A stretch of DNA of 64,000 bases from Prevotella sp. (GCA_022486815.1 JAKVJW010000007.1:1-64000), one strand, 5' to 3'; numbered from the stretch's first letter, positions 37,168-48,101 are shown. Notes: generated by a model not told the origin, from the letters alone. Made by a program: numbers and translations.

Positions 37168-38073
37168 TTAGCTTTTTCCCCCTTCAAATTCATCCAGTTT
37201 GCGATTCATTTCATCTTTCCCAAACTGGATGATTTCTTCTCCCTTGTCAAAATCCAAGAGGCCAAAACGATCCATAGGAATATCGACACACAAGTCGGGT
37301 GGAATCAACTTTATAGCCATTTGTGCATTTGCCTGTACAGAAAGGTTAGCCACTCGTACTGCTATATTCATTGCATTCTCAGAGAAATCACTATTATGGA
37401 AAGGAAGACTATCCAGAATTTTACCAAACTTCCCCTCATGAGGCTTCTTTAACTTAGGCACAAAGGCTGGAGCAAATCGTCTATCAGGTGCCGAAGCATT
37501 AACGGCAAAAAGCCAGTCACCTTTTTTTCTTTCCACCCTATCTAAAGGCAATGTATTATGAACACCTCCATCAACATAGATGTGGCGATGGTATTTTACC
37601 GGTTTAAAAAAACAGGGAATAGAAATGCTGGCCCTCATAGCCATCTTCAGTGAACCTTCACGAAATACCATCTCCTTCCCACTTACCAAATCTGAAGCTG
37701 AACAGCAAAAGTTTACCGGCAGGTCTTCTATCTTCTTATCACCAACCAATTGGTTGAAAACTGTCAAGAGTTTCTCTCCTGACATGAGATGATTTAGTCC
37801 GATAGAAACATCCATAAGAGACAGGACCTCTTTCTTATTGAGTTTTAAGACAATCTCTTTAACTTCCTTCATCTTACCCGCTGCCCACAATCCTCCTATC
37901 AAAGCTCCAATAGAGGTTCCGGCTACAGAATGTATCACATAGCCTCTTTCCTCAAGGGCCTCTATCGCACCAATATGTGCAAACCCTCTGGCACCTCCAC
38001 CTCCAAGGACAAGTGCTACCTCACGACTCTTTTCCGGTAATATAAACCGTATTATTCTTTCAAATATATTCAT
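37168..38073 (-). CDS. Patatin-like phospholipase (RssA-like)
   Basis: Patatin-fold serine hydrolase. The oxyanion glycine motif GGGGARGFAHIGA, nucleophile GTSIGALIGG and catalytic Asp in DGGVHN form the Ser-Asp dyad set. The frame extends upstream to 38109, but the ATG at 38073 (MNIFERIIRFILPEKSREVA) gives the usual start, so I chose it. The C-terminus is a helical extension. It lies 8 bp from and convergent with the uracil permease gene. The substrate is not predictable. Confidence 0.88.
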   Translation of the reverse strand: MNIFERIIRFILPEKSREVALVLGGGGARGFAHIGAIEALEERGYVIHSVAGTSIGALIGGLWAAGKMKEVKEIVLKLNKKEVLSLMDVSIGLNHLMSGEKLLTVFNQLVGDKKIEDLPVNFCCSASDLVSGKEMVFREGSLKMAMRASISIPCFFKPVKYHRHIYVDGGVHNTLPLDRVERKKGDWLFAVNASAPDRRFAPAFVPKLKKPHEGKFGKILDSLPFHNSDFSENAMNIAVRVANLSVQANAQMAIKLIPPDLCVDIPMDRFGLLDFDKGEEIIQFGKDEMNRKLDEFEGGKS

Positions 38074-38138
38074 TTTATTATTGATAATTATGAATCCATA
38101 CATTAACATTAGAACCGTTCAGCATCTAAGCGGCCTGC

Positions 38139-38828
38139 TTAACCTAATATCCACTGGATACCTTTAGCAATACGCCAGTCAGACTGCATATAATGATTTC
38201 CATTATTAAGTTGGAAAACCGTTTTTACATTCTGTTTCTGATAATATTCACAAAGCCATCGGGTATTATCCTCGACCTTAGAATACAATACTTTTTGAGT
38301 CTTTGACTCCTGGTCTCCCAAGGAGAAATAAATAGCATCAGGAAATCGTACAGGCTGATGGAATCTGATATAATCCATAAAACCAGGATACCAGAAAGAC
38401 CCGGAACCCGATACAATCCCATCAAAACAATCCGTATGATATATTGACCACAAAGCAAAAAGACCAGCAAGCGAATATCCAGCAAGATAACGGCGACTCA
38501 CCTGTACCTGTGTTTCTACCTGAGGGATAACCTCCGTGAGCAGCACATCCAGCCATCTCCCAGCCCTCCCTATAATAGATTCCTCATGAAAAGGCTTGCC
38601 ATCCATCGCCCAGGGCGACATATCCTCATCCCAGTTGAGGCCACTGATTTCAACAAGAATAAACTGGCGGATACCCATCCTGTGACATTGCTGCCACACC
38701 CTCTCTCCTTCATGACGAAAGGTATGCAGGTAAACTATGGGCAGAGGCTTATCCAAAGCTCCAAAGAGAGTAATCTTCTTTCCATCTATTTCAAACACTA
38801 GATGCAAAGATAGGAAAAAAAATAGCAT
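38139..38828 (-). CDS. Alpha/beta-hydrolase esterase (enterochelin-esterase-like)
   Basis: A 229-residue hydrolase. The nucleophile elbow is GYSLAG (about 116-121), followed by ALWSIYHTDCFDGIVSGSGS, and a C-terminal histidine lies in GNHYMQS, as in the esterase D/Fes-like family (PF00756). The start is uncertain because the first residues (MLFFFLSLHLVF) look hydrophobic; a short signal or a downstream start is possible. Confidence 0.75.
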   Translation of the reverse strand: MLFFFLSLHLVFEIDGKKITLFGALDKPLPIVYLHTFRHEGERVWQQCHRMGIRQFILVEISGLNWDEDMSPWAMDGKPFHEESIIGRAGRWLDVLLTEVIPQVETQVQVSRRYLAGYSLAGLFALWSIYHTDCFDGIVSGSGSFWYPGFMDYIRFHQPVRFPDAIYFSLGDQESKTQKVLYSKVEDNTRWLCEYYQKQNVKTVFQLNNGNHYMQSDWRIAKGIQWILG

Positions 38829-38872
38829 GTAAGAAAAACCTACACGCTATTTTTATAAACTGCAAACTAATA

Positions 38873-41698
38873 TTATTTAACAGGAGTCATCAGTACCTCT
38901 ACTTTATTTCCAGAAGAGAGAATAACCTTTTTGATAAAACTGGAAATCTTTTCCGGAGTCAAGGCATTTACAAGTGTCTTGTAATTTGTCTGCACATCCT
39001 GTCCATACTCATTGTACTGATAGAGTACATTGAGCCAGTGGTTATTCTTACGGACATCTTCGTCAGCTTGCTTCAACATAAATTCCTTTACTTTCTTCAC
39101 ATCGGCAGGATCAACTTTCTCGGAAGCATCCTTTACTCCTTTCATCATCAGATCATAGGCCAATTGAGTTTTTGCTGGATCCATAGGGCATCCGGCAAAA
39201 AGCACATAGTAAGCCTTATTATCCAAGGTATTTTGAGAGAAGCCCTGTGCACCCACAGAATAAGCTGCACTGTTATCCTCACGGATAGAGCGGAGCAATG
39301 CCATATCCAGTACCTGACCGACAGCATCAACAGTAATCTTATCAGAAAGATTATCCTTATTCAACTTAGAAGTCCAGAAAGTATAAAGCTGTGCCTTTGG
39401 TGTTTCCATCTTACGAGAAAAATGATCCTTATAATTACCCATTGTAAGGGTCAGAATCTCTTTACCCGGATTTACTTTTGCTTTCTTGTCGGAAGGAAGT
39501 GAGGCGATATATTGCTCGATATATTCGCGTAACTTAGTCTCATCAAAGTTGCCGGAGAAATAGAACGTAAACTTACTTGCATCTGCTGTTAACTGTTTTG
39601 CCATGGCTAATATACGATCATAGTTGACTTTACTTAGATCTGCCACATTAGGCGATGCAAAACGAGGGTTATGAGCATAGCGGTCCAGGCGCAAAGAATC
39701 ACTAAAAACAGATTCAGGCCGAAGGTCTTTGTTCTTCAAAGCAATCTCCATATTACTCATCAGAGAATGGTATGACTTCTCATCCTTCTTGATATTCGTA
39801 AAATAAAGATAGGTCATCTGCATCATCGTCTCCAAATCCTTAGGAGTAGAATTGCCAGTTACGGTAGCATGATAACGGCCTAATGTCAGATTAGCATTGG
39901 CATTCTTGCCGGCAAGTTCCTTCTGAAGTTCAGAGCTGGAAAAATCACCAATACCAGAATAACCAATAACGTCATCGAAAAACTTCAGATTAGCATAATC
40001 ACTGACACCAAAGAGATTTGATCCCCCCTTAGCTGTAGCCTGCATCAGCACTTCATCATCCTTAAAATCAGTCTTCTTCAAGATAACTTTGGCACCATTG
40101 GAAAGATAAAGGGTTTTGAAACCTAACTTTTTATTCTCTGTTTCCTTCACAATCTTTCCCTTAACAGGCATCTTGGCAATCAGAGGTTCTTGCTTTACAT
40201 GGTCAACCCATGCAGCAGACCTGGTATTGCGGGCTGCAGCAACAGCCTGTTTCATCTCATCAACAGTAACATAAGTTTTGCCTTCCTTCTCCTGAGCTTG
40301 TTCTATAACCACCAGGTTAGTGTCACTATTAGAAATCAATTCCTTTGCCATCTCATTGACAGCTTCAAGAGGAATGCGAGGTATAACAGCATTGGCAAAC
40401 TTATACTGGGTCTCAATGCTAGGCATAGGCTCCTTGTTCAGATAATTTGCCACATACTGACTATAAAAATAAGTATTGTCAGTTTTGTTCTTGTTGGTAT
40501 ACAGTTTCTCTATATCACTGAGCAGTTCACTTTTGGCACGAGCATATTCTGTAGCCGTAAAACCATAATCACGGGCACGCTGCAATTCCACCATCATAGA
40601 TTTCAGAGCAACCATATCCTTGCCTTCCTTTGGAACGACTACTGCCTGAAAAGCATCCTTGGTCTTGCTGATCAAATACTCTCCATCACCCGTATTTGCC
40701 TGAATAAAGGGACAACCATCATTCTGGGTAAGTTCAGAGAACCGGGAATTGAGCATGTAAAACATCATATTCTTGACATAGTTCCGGACAAGATACATCA
40801 TACTGTTCTTCAGCGAGTCTGGTGTCGGATTACGTTTCATGAATACTGAAATCTCACTATACTGCTGTTCCTTATCCTTATCTGTTACATAGATAGGAGT
40901 ATTATTGTCAGGTACCGGTTCGTCTATGACCTTAGCAGCATTAGCCGGAACAGTAACCCCCGCCCAAAGTTTCTTGATCTCTGACTCAACATGATTGACA
41001 TCAATATTACCAATAACAATAATAGCCTGATTATCCGGGCGATACCATTTATGATAATAGTCACGAAGTTCCTTCGGCTTACAATGATCAACAATACTCA
41101 TCAGTCCTATAGGCAGGCGATAGCCATACTTACTTCCAGGATAGAGTGTCGGAAGATACTTTTCAAGGAAACGCATACTGGCATCACTGCGCATCTGCCA
41201 CTCCTGATGAATGACACCACGCTCTTTATCAATTTCCTTGGTATCAAGGGTAAGACCGTTTGACCAGTCCTTGAGGATAAGAAGGCAAGAATCTAAGGCT
41301 GTCACACGGGTTGTAGGAACGTCACAAACACGATACACAGTCTGGTCAATACTGGTATATGCATTCAAATCGCTTCCGAATTCAACACCCAAAGCACGTG
41401 TAAAATCAATGATACCATTACCTTTAAAATGCTCCGAGCCATTGAAAGCCATGTGCTCAAGAAAATGTGCCAGACCACGCTGATTATCATTCTCGTTAAT
41501 GGAGCCTACCCGCTGGGCGATATAGAAATTGGCTACATTCTTGGGATACTCATTATGACGTATATAGTAGGTGAGGCCATTACTCAACTTTCCTACTCGC
41601 ACATCCGGATCGACAGGTATCAACGGCATCTGCTGAGCCATCAAACTCCCCATCGAAAGCAGCAACACAGCCGCTACAAAAAACCTTCTTAACTTCAT
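38873..41698 (-). CDS. Exported M16-family zinc protease (pitrilysin type)
   Basis: A 941-residue protein with a signal peptide (MKLRRFFVAAVLLLSMGSLM). It has two M16 repeats: an active N-terminal half with the inverted zinc motif HFLEH (residues 78-82) and the downstream acidic ligand region KEIDKERGVIHQEW, and an inactive C-terminal half. This is full length for periplasmic M16 proteases in Bacteroidetes. It probably degrades peptides in the periplasm. Confidence 0.93.
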   Translation of the reverse strand: MKLRRFFVAAVLLLSMGSLMAQQMPLIPVDPDVRVGKLSNGLTYYIRHNEYPKNVANFYIAQRVGSINENDNQRGLAHFLEHMAFNGSEHFKGNGIIDFTRALGVEFGSDLNAYTSIDQTVYRVCDVPTTRVTALDSCLLILKDWSNGLTLDTKEIDKERGVIHQEWQMRSDASMRFLEKYLPTLYPGSKYGYRLPIGLMSIVDHCKPKELRDYYHKWYRPDNQAIIVIGNIDVNHVESEIKKLWAGVTVPANAAKVIDEPVPDNNTPIYVTDKDKEQQYSEISVFMKRNPTPDSLKNSMMYLVRNYVKNMMFYMLNSRFSELTQNDGCPFIQANTGDGEYLISKTKDAFQAVVVPKEGKDMVALKSMMVELQRARDYGFTATEYARAKSELLSDIEKLYTNKNKTDNTYFYSQYVANYLNKEPMPSIETQYKFANAVIPRIPLEAVNEMAKELISNSDTNLVVIEQAQEKEGKTYVTVDEMKQAVAAARNTRSAAWVDHVKQEPLIAKMPVKGKIVKETENKKLGFKTLYLSNGAKVILKKTDFKDDEVLMQATAKGGSNLFGVSDYANLKFFDDVIGYSGIGDFSSSELQKELAGKNANANLTLGRYHATVTGNSTPKDLETMMQMTYLYFTNIKKDEKSYHSLMSNMEIALKNKDLRPESVFSDSLRLDRYAHNPRFASPNVADLSKVNYDRILAMAKQLTADASKFTFYFSGNFDETKLREYIEQYIASLPSDKKAKVNPGKEILTLTMGNYKDHFSRKMETPKAQLYTFWTSKLNKDNLSDKITVDAVGQVLDMALLRSIREDNSAAYSVGAQGFSQNTLDNKAYYVLFAGCPMDPAKTQLAYDLMMKGVKDASEKVDPADVKKVKEFMLKQADEDVRKNNHWLNVLYQYNEYGQDVQTNYKTLVNALTPEKISSFIKKVILSSGNKVEVLMTPVK

Positions 41699-42142
41699 TG
41701 ACTTTTTATTTATATTAATACAAAATACATTTTACATTAATGCATACATTCTTTTTTACATTACAAATGTAAACATTTTATTGTAAATAAATATACATCT
41801 GCTACTATTTTTAACATACTTCATACTATTAGTTCATATCACATTGCTTCGGGATATACAAATCTATCGTTCTGTTAAAAGTAATGACTAATTATACTCC
41901 TTTCCCAATTTATCAAAAAAACGATGGTCATATCCAGACTTAACTATACGATTTGCAGAAATTTCCAGTTCGTTATAACAGCATCCTCAATACGAAAATA
42001 CACTCGTGCCACAAGGTATGATATAACGGTATGAATCAGGCAGAACGTTTCCTGTTTTTCCAATAAAATGATTCTCTTAGAAGAAAATAACTTTGTACTT
42101 TTGCCGAATATTGGGTTATCTTTTGAAATAGAACTATAAATT
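41699..42142. other. Intergenic region, divergent promoters
   Basis: This 444-bp AT-rich stretch carries a minus-strand TACATTTG (41771-41764) that could serve the M16 gene, and a plus-strand TACTTTTG (about 42096-42103) upstream of the symporter. Neither has a good -33 box. No gene or RNA structure was recognised. Confidence 0.45.
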
Positions 42143-43576
42143 ATGCTTATTGTCATCACCATTCTCGCTTATTTTATTATTATTCTTCTTATCAGCCGAT
42201 TCACCACAAAACGAACGGACAACAGCACTTTTTACCGGGGTAATCAAAGGTCGCCATGGTACATGGTGGCTTTCGGAATGATCGGAGCCAGTATCTCCGG
42301 TATTACTTTTGTCTCAGTACCAGGCATGATAATGCTCAGCAATATGACCTATCTACAGATGTGCATCGGTTTTATTTTCGGCTATTTCGCCGTTGCTTTA
42401 CTGCTACTTCCAGTTTATTATAAATTCAACCTTACTACCATCTATTCCTATTTACAAGACCGGCTGGGTAAACGATCATATAAAACCGGAGCTTCTTTTT
42501 TCCTTTTATCCAAGATGACAGGCGCTGCTGTGCGTTTTTATGTAGTATGCATTATCCTACAGAAATTTGTACTTGATGGAATTGGAGTACCTTTTCCTAT
42601 TACAGTCATCGTCATGGTTTGTCTCATCTGGCTATATACCCGTAGAGGCGGTATCAAGACTTTAGTCTGGACCGATACCTTTCAGACATTATGTATGTTT
42701 GTGGCACTTATCCTTATCCTGTTTGAAGTCATTTCGGACTTACATCTCTCTGTCGGTAAAGCTGTTGTTGCCATTGCACATGATGCCCATAGTCAGGTAT
42801 TCCTTTGGGATAATTGGATATCCAAGCAGAATTTCTGGAAACAATTCCTGAGTGGTATCTTCATCGTTATTGTGATGACAGGCCTTGATCAGGACATGAT
42901 GCAGAAAAACCTTACCTGCAAAAATCTTCGTGACGCTCAGAAGGATATGTGCAGTTATGGATTTGCCTTTGTTCCTGCCAATCTTCTATTCCTTTCGTTG
43001 GGAATACTCCTGTTGATGTTAGCCCATCAACAAGGCATTGTTTTGCCCAAGCAAAGTGATAATCTTCTGCCGATGTTCGCTGCCAGCGGGAAATTGGGTG
43101 ATACGGTTGTAATTCTTTTTACTATTGGAGTTGTCGCAGCAGCATTTTCTTCAGCCGATTCTGCTCTGACAGCACTGACTACAAGTTTCTGTGTAGACAT
43201 CTGCAACCAACCGAAGAATGAACATTTACGAAAAAGGGCACATATAGGAATAGCTATCCTTTTCACTCTATTCATATTAGCATTCAAGGCTGTCAATTCA
43301 ACAAGTGTCATTGATGCCATCTATATCCTCTGCTCCTATACGTATGGGCCACTATTAGGTCTCTTCGCTTATGGCCTGCTTACCCATCGGAAGGTATCAG
43401 ACAAATGGGTCCCATATATCTGTATCCTTTCACCTATTCTCTGTCTAACACTGAATATCACAGTCTCCACAATGACAAGTTATACTTTTGGTTACGAACT
43501 TCTCATGCTGAACGGTTGCCTGACGTTTCTGGGACTATATCTGTCATCCGTTAAAAGGACACATTCATTTGCTTAA
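42143..43576 (+). CDS. Sodium:solute symporter (SSS family)
   Basis: A 477-residue membrane protein with about 13 hydrophobic segments. The family pattern is seen in FGMIGASISGITFVSVPGMI, GLDQDMMQKNLTCKNLRDAQ and AAAFSSADSALTALTTSF. It imports a solute with sodium; the substrate cannot be told. It stands alone between divergent and convergent neighbours. Confidence 0.9.
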   Translation: MLIVITILAYFIIILLISRFTTKRTDNSTFYRGNQRSPWYMVAFGMIGASISGITFVSVPGMIMLSNMTYLQMCIGFIFGYFAVALLLLPVYYKFNLTTIYSYLQDRLGKRSYKTGASFFLLSKMTGAAVRFYVVCIILQKFVLDGIGVPFPITVIVMVCLIWLYTRRGGIKTLVWTDTFQTLCMFVALILILFEVISDLHLSVGKAVVAIAHDAHSQVFLWDNWISKQNFWKQFLSGIFIVIVMTGLDQDMMQKNLTCKNLRDAQKDMCSYGFAFVPANLLFLSLGILLLMLAHQQGIVLPKQSDNLLPMFAASGKLGDTVVILFTIGVVAAAFSSADSALTALTTSFCVDICNQPKNEHLRKRAHIGIAILFTLFILAFKAVNSTSVIDAIYILCSYTYGPLLGLFAYGLLTHRKVSDKWVPYICILSPILCLTLNITVSTMTSYTFGYELLMLNGCLTFLGLYLSSVKRTHSFA

Positions 43577-43631
43577 ATTGCAAATCATCAACACCATATA
43601 ATATTCAGGATAATCCGCAAAAAAAGAAAAA

Positions 43632-44294
43632 TTACCAGTCTATCTCTTTGATGCTCTTTTCACGTAAAAAAGCATTAGCTTTGCTAAAATGCTTACAACC
43701 AAAGAATCCTCGATCTGCCGATCTCGGTGAAGGGTGAGCAGCCATCAAGACAAGATGCTTATGGGTATCAATAAGCGGTATTTTAGCTTTTGCGTAAGCT
43801 CCCCATAACATAAATACCAGATTTTCACGTTCATCACTCAACTTCCGTATTACAGCATCTGTAAAGGTCTCCCACCCTTTATTACGATGCGAGCCAGTTT
43901 CGTAAGCACGAACAGTGAGGACAGAGTTCATCAGAAACACACCTTGGGATACCCAACGATCAAGATTGCCGGAAGCAGGAATTGGTTTACCCAAATCCTG
44001 GTGTATTTCTTGAAATATATTTGTTAAGGAAGCAGGAACAGGTACCCCTTCTGGTACTGAAAAACATACTCCGTAATATTGCCCCGGGGTAGGATAAGGA
44101 TCCTGTCCTAAAATCACGACCTTCACTTTTTCGAAAGGGCAGACATCAAATATATGAAAAATGAAACGTCCCGGAGGAAGTACATGGTATCTCGCATATT
44201 CATTTTTTACAAATGCAACTAAGTTTTCAAAATAGGGTTTATCGAATTCTTCTTGTAAACGCAGTCGCCAGCTCTCTTCTATTTCTACATTCAT
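43632..44294 (-). CDS. ung: Uracil-DNA glycosylase
   Basis: Removes uracil from DNA in base excision repair. Motif A ILGQDPYPTPGQYYGVCFSV carries the catalytic Asp. The His-containing AHPSPRSADRGFFGCKHFSK is the minor-groove reading motif. A start at 44294 (MNVEIEESW) gives 220 residues, the usual length; the frame extends to 44342, but the extra residues (MRYNVYICDKLINYTF) are atypical. Confidence 0.96.
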   Translation of the reverse strand: MNVEIEESWRLRLQEEFDKPYFENLVAFVKNEYARYHVLPPGRFIFHIFDVCPFEKVKVVILGQDPYPTPGQYYGVCFSVPEGVPVPASLTNIFQEIHQDLGKPIPASGNLDRWVSQGVFLMNSVLTVRAYETGSHRNKGWETFTDAVIRKLSDERENLVFMLWGAYAKAKIPLIDTHKHLVLMAAHPSPRSADRGFFGCKHFSKANAFLREKSIKEIDW

Positions 44295-44342
44295 AAAAGT
44301 ATAATTAATCAGTTTATCACAAATATATACATTATAACGCAT

Positions 44343-44682
44343 ACCACCAAGAAACTATGATCTTATACCCTGAAATCAAATTATATTTAACTTTAATTTC
44401 AAACTTATATCCCATAAAAGATGTAAAACATACTAACACAATAACAAATTATAGTTATTTGGAATCAAACAGTACCTTTTCTTATTTCAAACCAATATTA
44501 TTAAATGAGTTTAAGCATTTGTAAGTATTCATTTAGTTCTTTTAATCTTATTTTCTTTTCAATTTGTCCACAAAATCGTAATTTTGCGCTAAATTCCAAG
44601 TTTAAGATAAAAGACAAATACCAAAAGTTCTAAAAGCGGGACCAAAGTGGCTAAAGCAGAATATAGATCTTAAAAGAAATTT
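44343..44682. other. Intergenic region upstream of the GH18-NodB-GT2 gene
   Basis: A 340-bp AT-rich region. TAATTTTG at 44579-44586 with TTTT 19 bp upstream is a plausible promoter, giving a leader of about 90 nt. Nothing else was recognised. Confidence 0.45.
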
Positions 44683-47600
44683 ATGGGTAAACAGATTTTC
44701 CAAACAGAATCAAAATCACGTTGGATAAAGTTTTTATGGACTTTTCGAGTGTTCGCAGTAATCATTATCCTACTTGTCATCACCTTTTTCACGATGTTCG
44801 CTTTGGAAGGTTCACCAAAGATGCCACTGATACGGGAATACCGTCGAGCTTTGACTGCAGAAAAACCATTGATGAGATCAAACGAAATGTCAAATCAATA
44901 TAAGACATTCCGTGATTTCTTCAAAGAAAAGAACATGCACAATGACTATACGACAGAAGCCATGAAACTACACAGGTTTCACGTAAAAGCCGATAAAGCC
45001 ACTGACCGGTATTTGCAGGAATGGGATAGTCCTACATTAGGTGTTCGTGCTGCATGGTATGTCAATTGGGATGCGCATTCATATCAATCCCTCAAGCGTA
45101 ATCTAAAGCATCTGAATATGATTATCCCCGAATGGTTTTTCATTAATCCCAAAACAGATTCTTTAGAAATACACATCGACAAGAAAGCACTCCACCTATT
45201 TCGCAAATCGGGTATTCCCGTATTGGCGATGCTCACCAACAACTATGGTGAAAGTTTCCGGGCTAAACCGATCGGGAGAATCATCAACAATCCGAAAACC
45301 CGCAAACAATTTATCTATCGTCTACTCAAGACTTGCCAAAGGTATCACTTCTCGGGCATTAACCTTGACCTTGAGGAACTACAGATTAATGATAACACAA
45401 ACCTCACCAACTTTGTGAAGCAGATCTCATCTACTTTCCATGAAAACAATCTTTTCGTTACTCAGGATATCGCTCCCAACAATGAAGACTACGATATAGT
45501 CAATTTGGCAAAATATGACGATTACCTATTTCTTATGGCTTATGATGAACATAATGCAGAAAGTACACCGGGACCTATCAGTTCACAGTTATGGGTAGAG
45601 AATGTCATGGACCAGGCTGCAAAATCCATACCTAACGATAAGATCGTTCTTGGTCTTGCCGGGTATGGTTATGATTGGACCAAGAGCGATGGAGGTACAA
45701 CTGTTTCATATAATGCTGCCCTGGCCAGCGCTTCTGATGCCGGAACCGACATCAATTATGATGAGAACACTTACAATTTGAATTTCTCTTATGAGGATGA
45801 TGACAACCAATTACATCAAGTTTACTTTACAGATGCAGCCACCCTGTTCAATCTCATGCGTTTCGGGAATGAATATCCTACAGCTGGTTTCTGCCTCTGG
45901 AGATTAGGAACGGAAGATCAACGTATGTGGAATTTCTATGACCATAATATGACACGTGCACATACGGTCAGATTTCCTTTCATTAAACTGGAAAAAATTC
46001 CAGGACTCTTTGACATCAATTACATGGGTAACGGAGAAATACTCAATGTAAAATCAGAACCACAACCAGGAAGAGCAAAGTTGTCCATTGATCGCCAAGA
46101 TATGCTTATATCCGGAGAAAAATACCTGCAGATTCCAGAATCGTATGAGATCGACAAAATCGGTCATGCAAAGAAAAAACAACTTTTACTGACTTTTGAT
46201 GACGGGCCTGATTATAGATGGACACCTACTATACTCCATATTCTTAAGCATTATAATATCAAGGCTACCTTCTTCATGGTAGGACTACAGATGGAGAAAA
46301 ATCTTCCCTTGGTTAAGGAGGTTTATGAAGCTGGACATACCATCGGCAACCATACGTTTACCCACCCTGACGTAGCCATGAATTCAGCTCAACGGGCTTA
46401 CACGGAACTAAAACTCACCCGTATGCTTCTGGAAAGCATTACGGGGCAAAGTACTATTCTATTCCGTGCGCCTTACAATGCTGATGCAGACCCAACTACC
46501 CGTGATGAAATCGAACCAATCATTTTAGCTTCACGTCGAAATTACCTGTTCGTAGGAGAATCCATAGACCCTGATGACTGGCAACCTGGTATCACCACGC
46601 AACAAATTTATGAACGTGTCATGAAAGGAGTCCACCAAGGCAATGGACATATCATCTTGATGCATGATGCCGGAGGTGTAACCCGTAAACATACCATCCA
46701 AGCTCTTCCTCTTATCATTCATGAATTGAAAAAGGAAGGCTATCATTTTATTTCTATTGAGCAATATCTTGGGGAAAGTCGCGACCAGTTGATGCCACCA
46801 ATAGAAAAGGGAAATACTTACTATGCCATGCAGTCCAATCTTGCCTTGGCAACTTTGATCTATGAGATAGGTGATTTTGTGACAGCACTATTGATCATCT
46901 TCCTCGTATTAGGGCTTGTACGATTGGTGGTTATGTATATTCTGATGATCCGTGAGAAAAGAATAGAACACCACCGCAGTTACCCGGAAATTGATCAGGA
47001 TACAGCCCCATTGGTTTCTATCATTGTTCCTGCTTATAATGAAGAAGTGAACATTGTAGCTACTTTGAGCAATCTTCGCAAACAAGATTATCCACATTTT
47101 AATGTTATTTTCGTAGATGATGGCAGTAACGACAACACTCTGAAATGTGTCCAGGACAACTTCAGCGATGATCATAAAGTTCAGATTATTCATCAAGAAA
47201 ATGCAGGTAAGGCCTCAGCTCTTAATAATGGAATAAGTCACACAGATTCAGAATATGTAGTTTGTATTGATGCGGATACACGTTTGCAACACGATGCTAT
47301 TAGTATTATGATGAAACACATGTTAGCCGACAAAGACAAGAAGATAGGTGCTGTAGCCGGTAACGTAAAGACTGGTAACACACGAAACATTCTGACGAAA
47401 TGGCAGTCCATCGAATATACTACCAGTCAGAATTTTGACCGGATGGCTTATTCCAGTGTAAATGCAATAACTGTTGTTCCGGGAGCAATTGGTTGTTTCC
47501 GTCGTCAAGCTATTATCGATGCCGGAGGACTGACCACAGACACCTTAGCCGAAGATTGCGATCTGACAATGCGTATCCTGGATGTGGGTTATATCATAGA

Positions 47601-48084
47601 GAATGAGAACAAGGCTGTAGCATTGACAGAAGCCCCCGAAACAATCAAACAGTTTGTCAAGCAGCGTACCCGCTGGTGTTTCGGTGTATTACAGTCATTC
47701 TGGAAGCATCGGTCAGAACTGTTCACGACCAAACACAAAGGACTGGGACTTTGGGCACTACCCAATATGCTGGTTTTCCAGTATATTATCCCAACCTTTT
47801 CACCTATCGCCGATATTCTGATGATCGTAGGACTGTTTACAGGAAACTTCTGGCAGATATTCGGCTATTATTTACTCTTTCTGATTATTGATGGCAGTGT
47901 TTCCTTTATGGCCTTCTTGTTTGAACATGAACGATTCAGTACCCTGTTCTGGATTATTCCACAAAGATTTTTCTATCGCTGGATCATGTACTTTGTTCTT
48001 TTCAAGACCTACCTCAAAGCCATTAAGGGTGAACTTCAATCATGGGGAGTCCTCAAGCGTACAGGTGATGTGCGGGCTGAATGA
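44683..48084 (+). CDS. Trifunctional GH18 / NodB deacetylase / GT2 membrane protein
   Basis: A 1133-residue protein joining three enzyme domains. After an N-terminal membrane helix (about 19-43) comes a GH18 domain with GINLDLEEL near residue 224 (a relative of DxxDxDxE). A NodB polysaccharide deacetylase follows, with TFDDGP near 502 and HTFTHP. After another membrane helix comes a processive GT2 with VSIIVPAYNEE near 778, a DAD motif (VVCIDADTRL) and QRTRWCFG near 993, then C-terminal membrane helices. It probably makes, exports and trims or deacetylates a beta-linked N-acetylglucosamine-type polysaccharide. It has no operon partners. Confidence 0.9.
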   Translation: MGKQIFQTESKSRWIKFLWTFRVFAVIIILLVITFFTMFALEGSPKMPLIREYRRALTAEKPLMRSNEMSNQYKTFRDFFKEKNMHNDYTTEAMKLHRFHVKADKATDRYLQEWDSPTLGVRAAWYVNWDAHSYQSLKRNLKHLNMIIPEWFFINPKTDSLEIHIDKKALHLFRKSGIPVLAMLTNNYGESFRAKPIGRIINNPKTRKQFIYRLLKTCQRYHFSGINLDLEELQINDNTNLTNFVKQISSTFHENNLFVTQDIAPNNEDYDIVNLAKYDDYLFLMAYDEHNAESTPGPISSQLWVENVMDQAAKSIPNDKIVLGLAGYGYDWTKSDGGTTVSYNAALASASDAGTDINYDENTYNLNFSYEDDDNQLHQVYFTDAATLFNLMRFGNEYPTAGFCLWRLGTEDQRMWNFYDHNMTRAHTVRFPFIKLEKIPGLFDINYMGNGEILNVKSEPQPGRAKLSIDRQDMLISGEKYLQIPESYEIDKIGHAKKKQLLLTFDDGPDYRWTPTILHILKHYNIKATFFMVGLQMEKNLPLVKEVYEAGHTIGNHTFTHPDVAMNSAQRAYTELKLTRMLLESITGQSTILFRAPYNADADPTTRDEIEPIILASRRNYLFVGESIDPDDWQPGITTQQIYERVMKGVHQGNGHIILMHDAGGVTRKHTIQALPLIIHELKKEGYHFISIEQYLGESRDQLMPPIEKGNTYYAMQSNLALATLIYEIGDFVTALLIIFLVLGLVRLVVMYILMIREKRIEHHRSYPEIDQDTAPLVSIIVPAYNEEVNIVATLSNLRKQDYPHFNVIFVDDGSNDNTLKCVQDNFSDDHKVQIIHQENAGKASALNNGISHTDSEYVVCIDADTRLQHDAISIMMKHMLADKDKKIGAVAGNVKTGNTRNILTKWQSIEYTTSQNFDRMAYSSVNAITVVPGAIGCFRRQAIIDAGGLTTDTLAEDCDLTMRILDVGYIIENENKAVALTEAPETIKQFVKQRTRWCFGVLQSFWKHRSELFTTKHKGLGLWALPNMLVFQYIIPTFSPIADILMIVGLFTGNFWQIFGYYLLFLIIDGSVSFMAFLFEHERFSTLFWIIPQRFFYRWIMYFVLFKTYLKAIKGELQSWGVLKRTGDVRAE

Positions 48085-48101
48085 CAAAAAATCATGATTA
48101 T

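Noticed and set aside
41944..42162. 72-codon minus-strand frame upstream of the symporter
   Set aside because: It overlaps the symporter start, has no recognisable motif and lies in promoter DNA.
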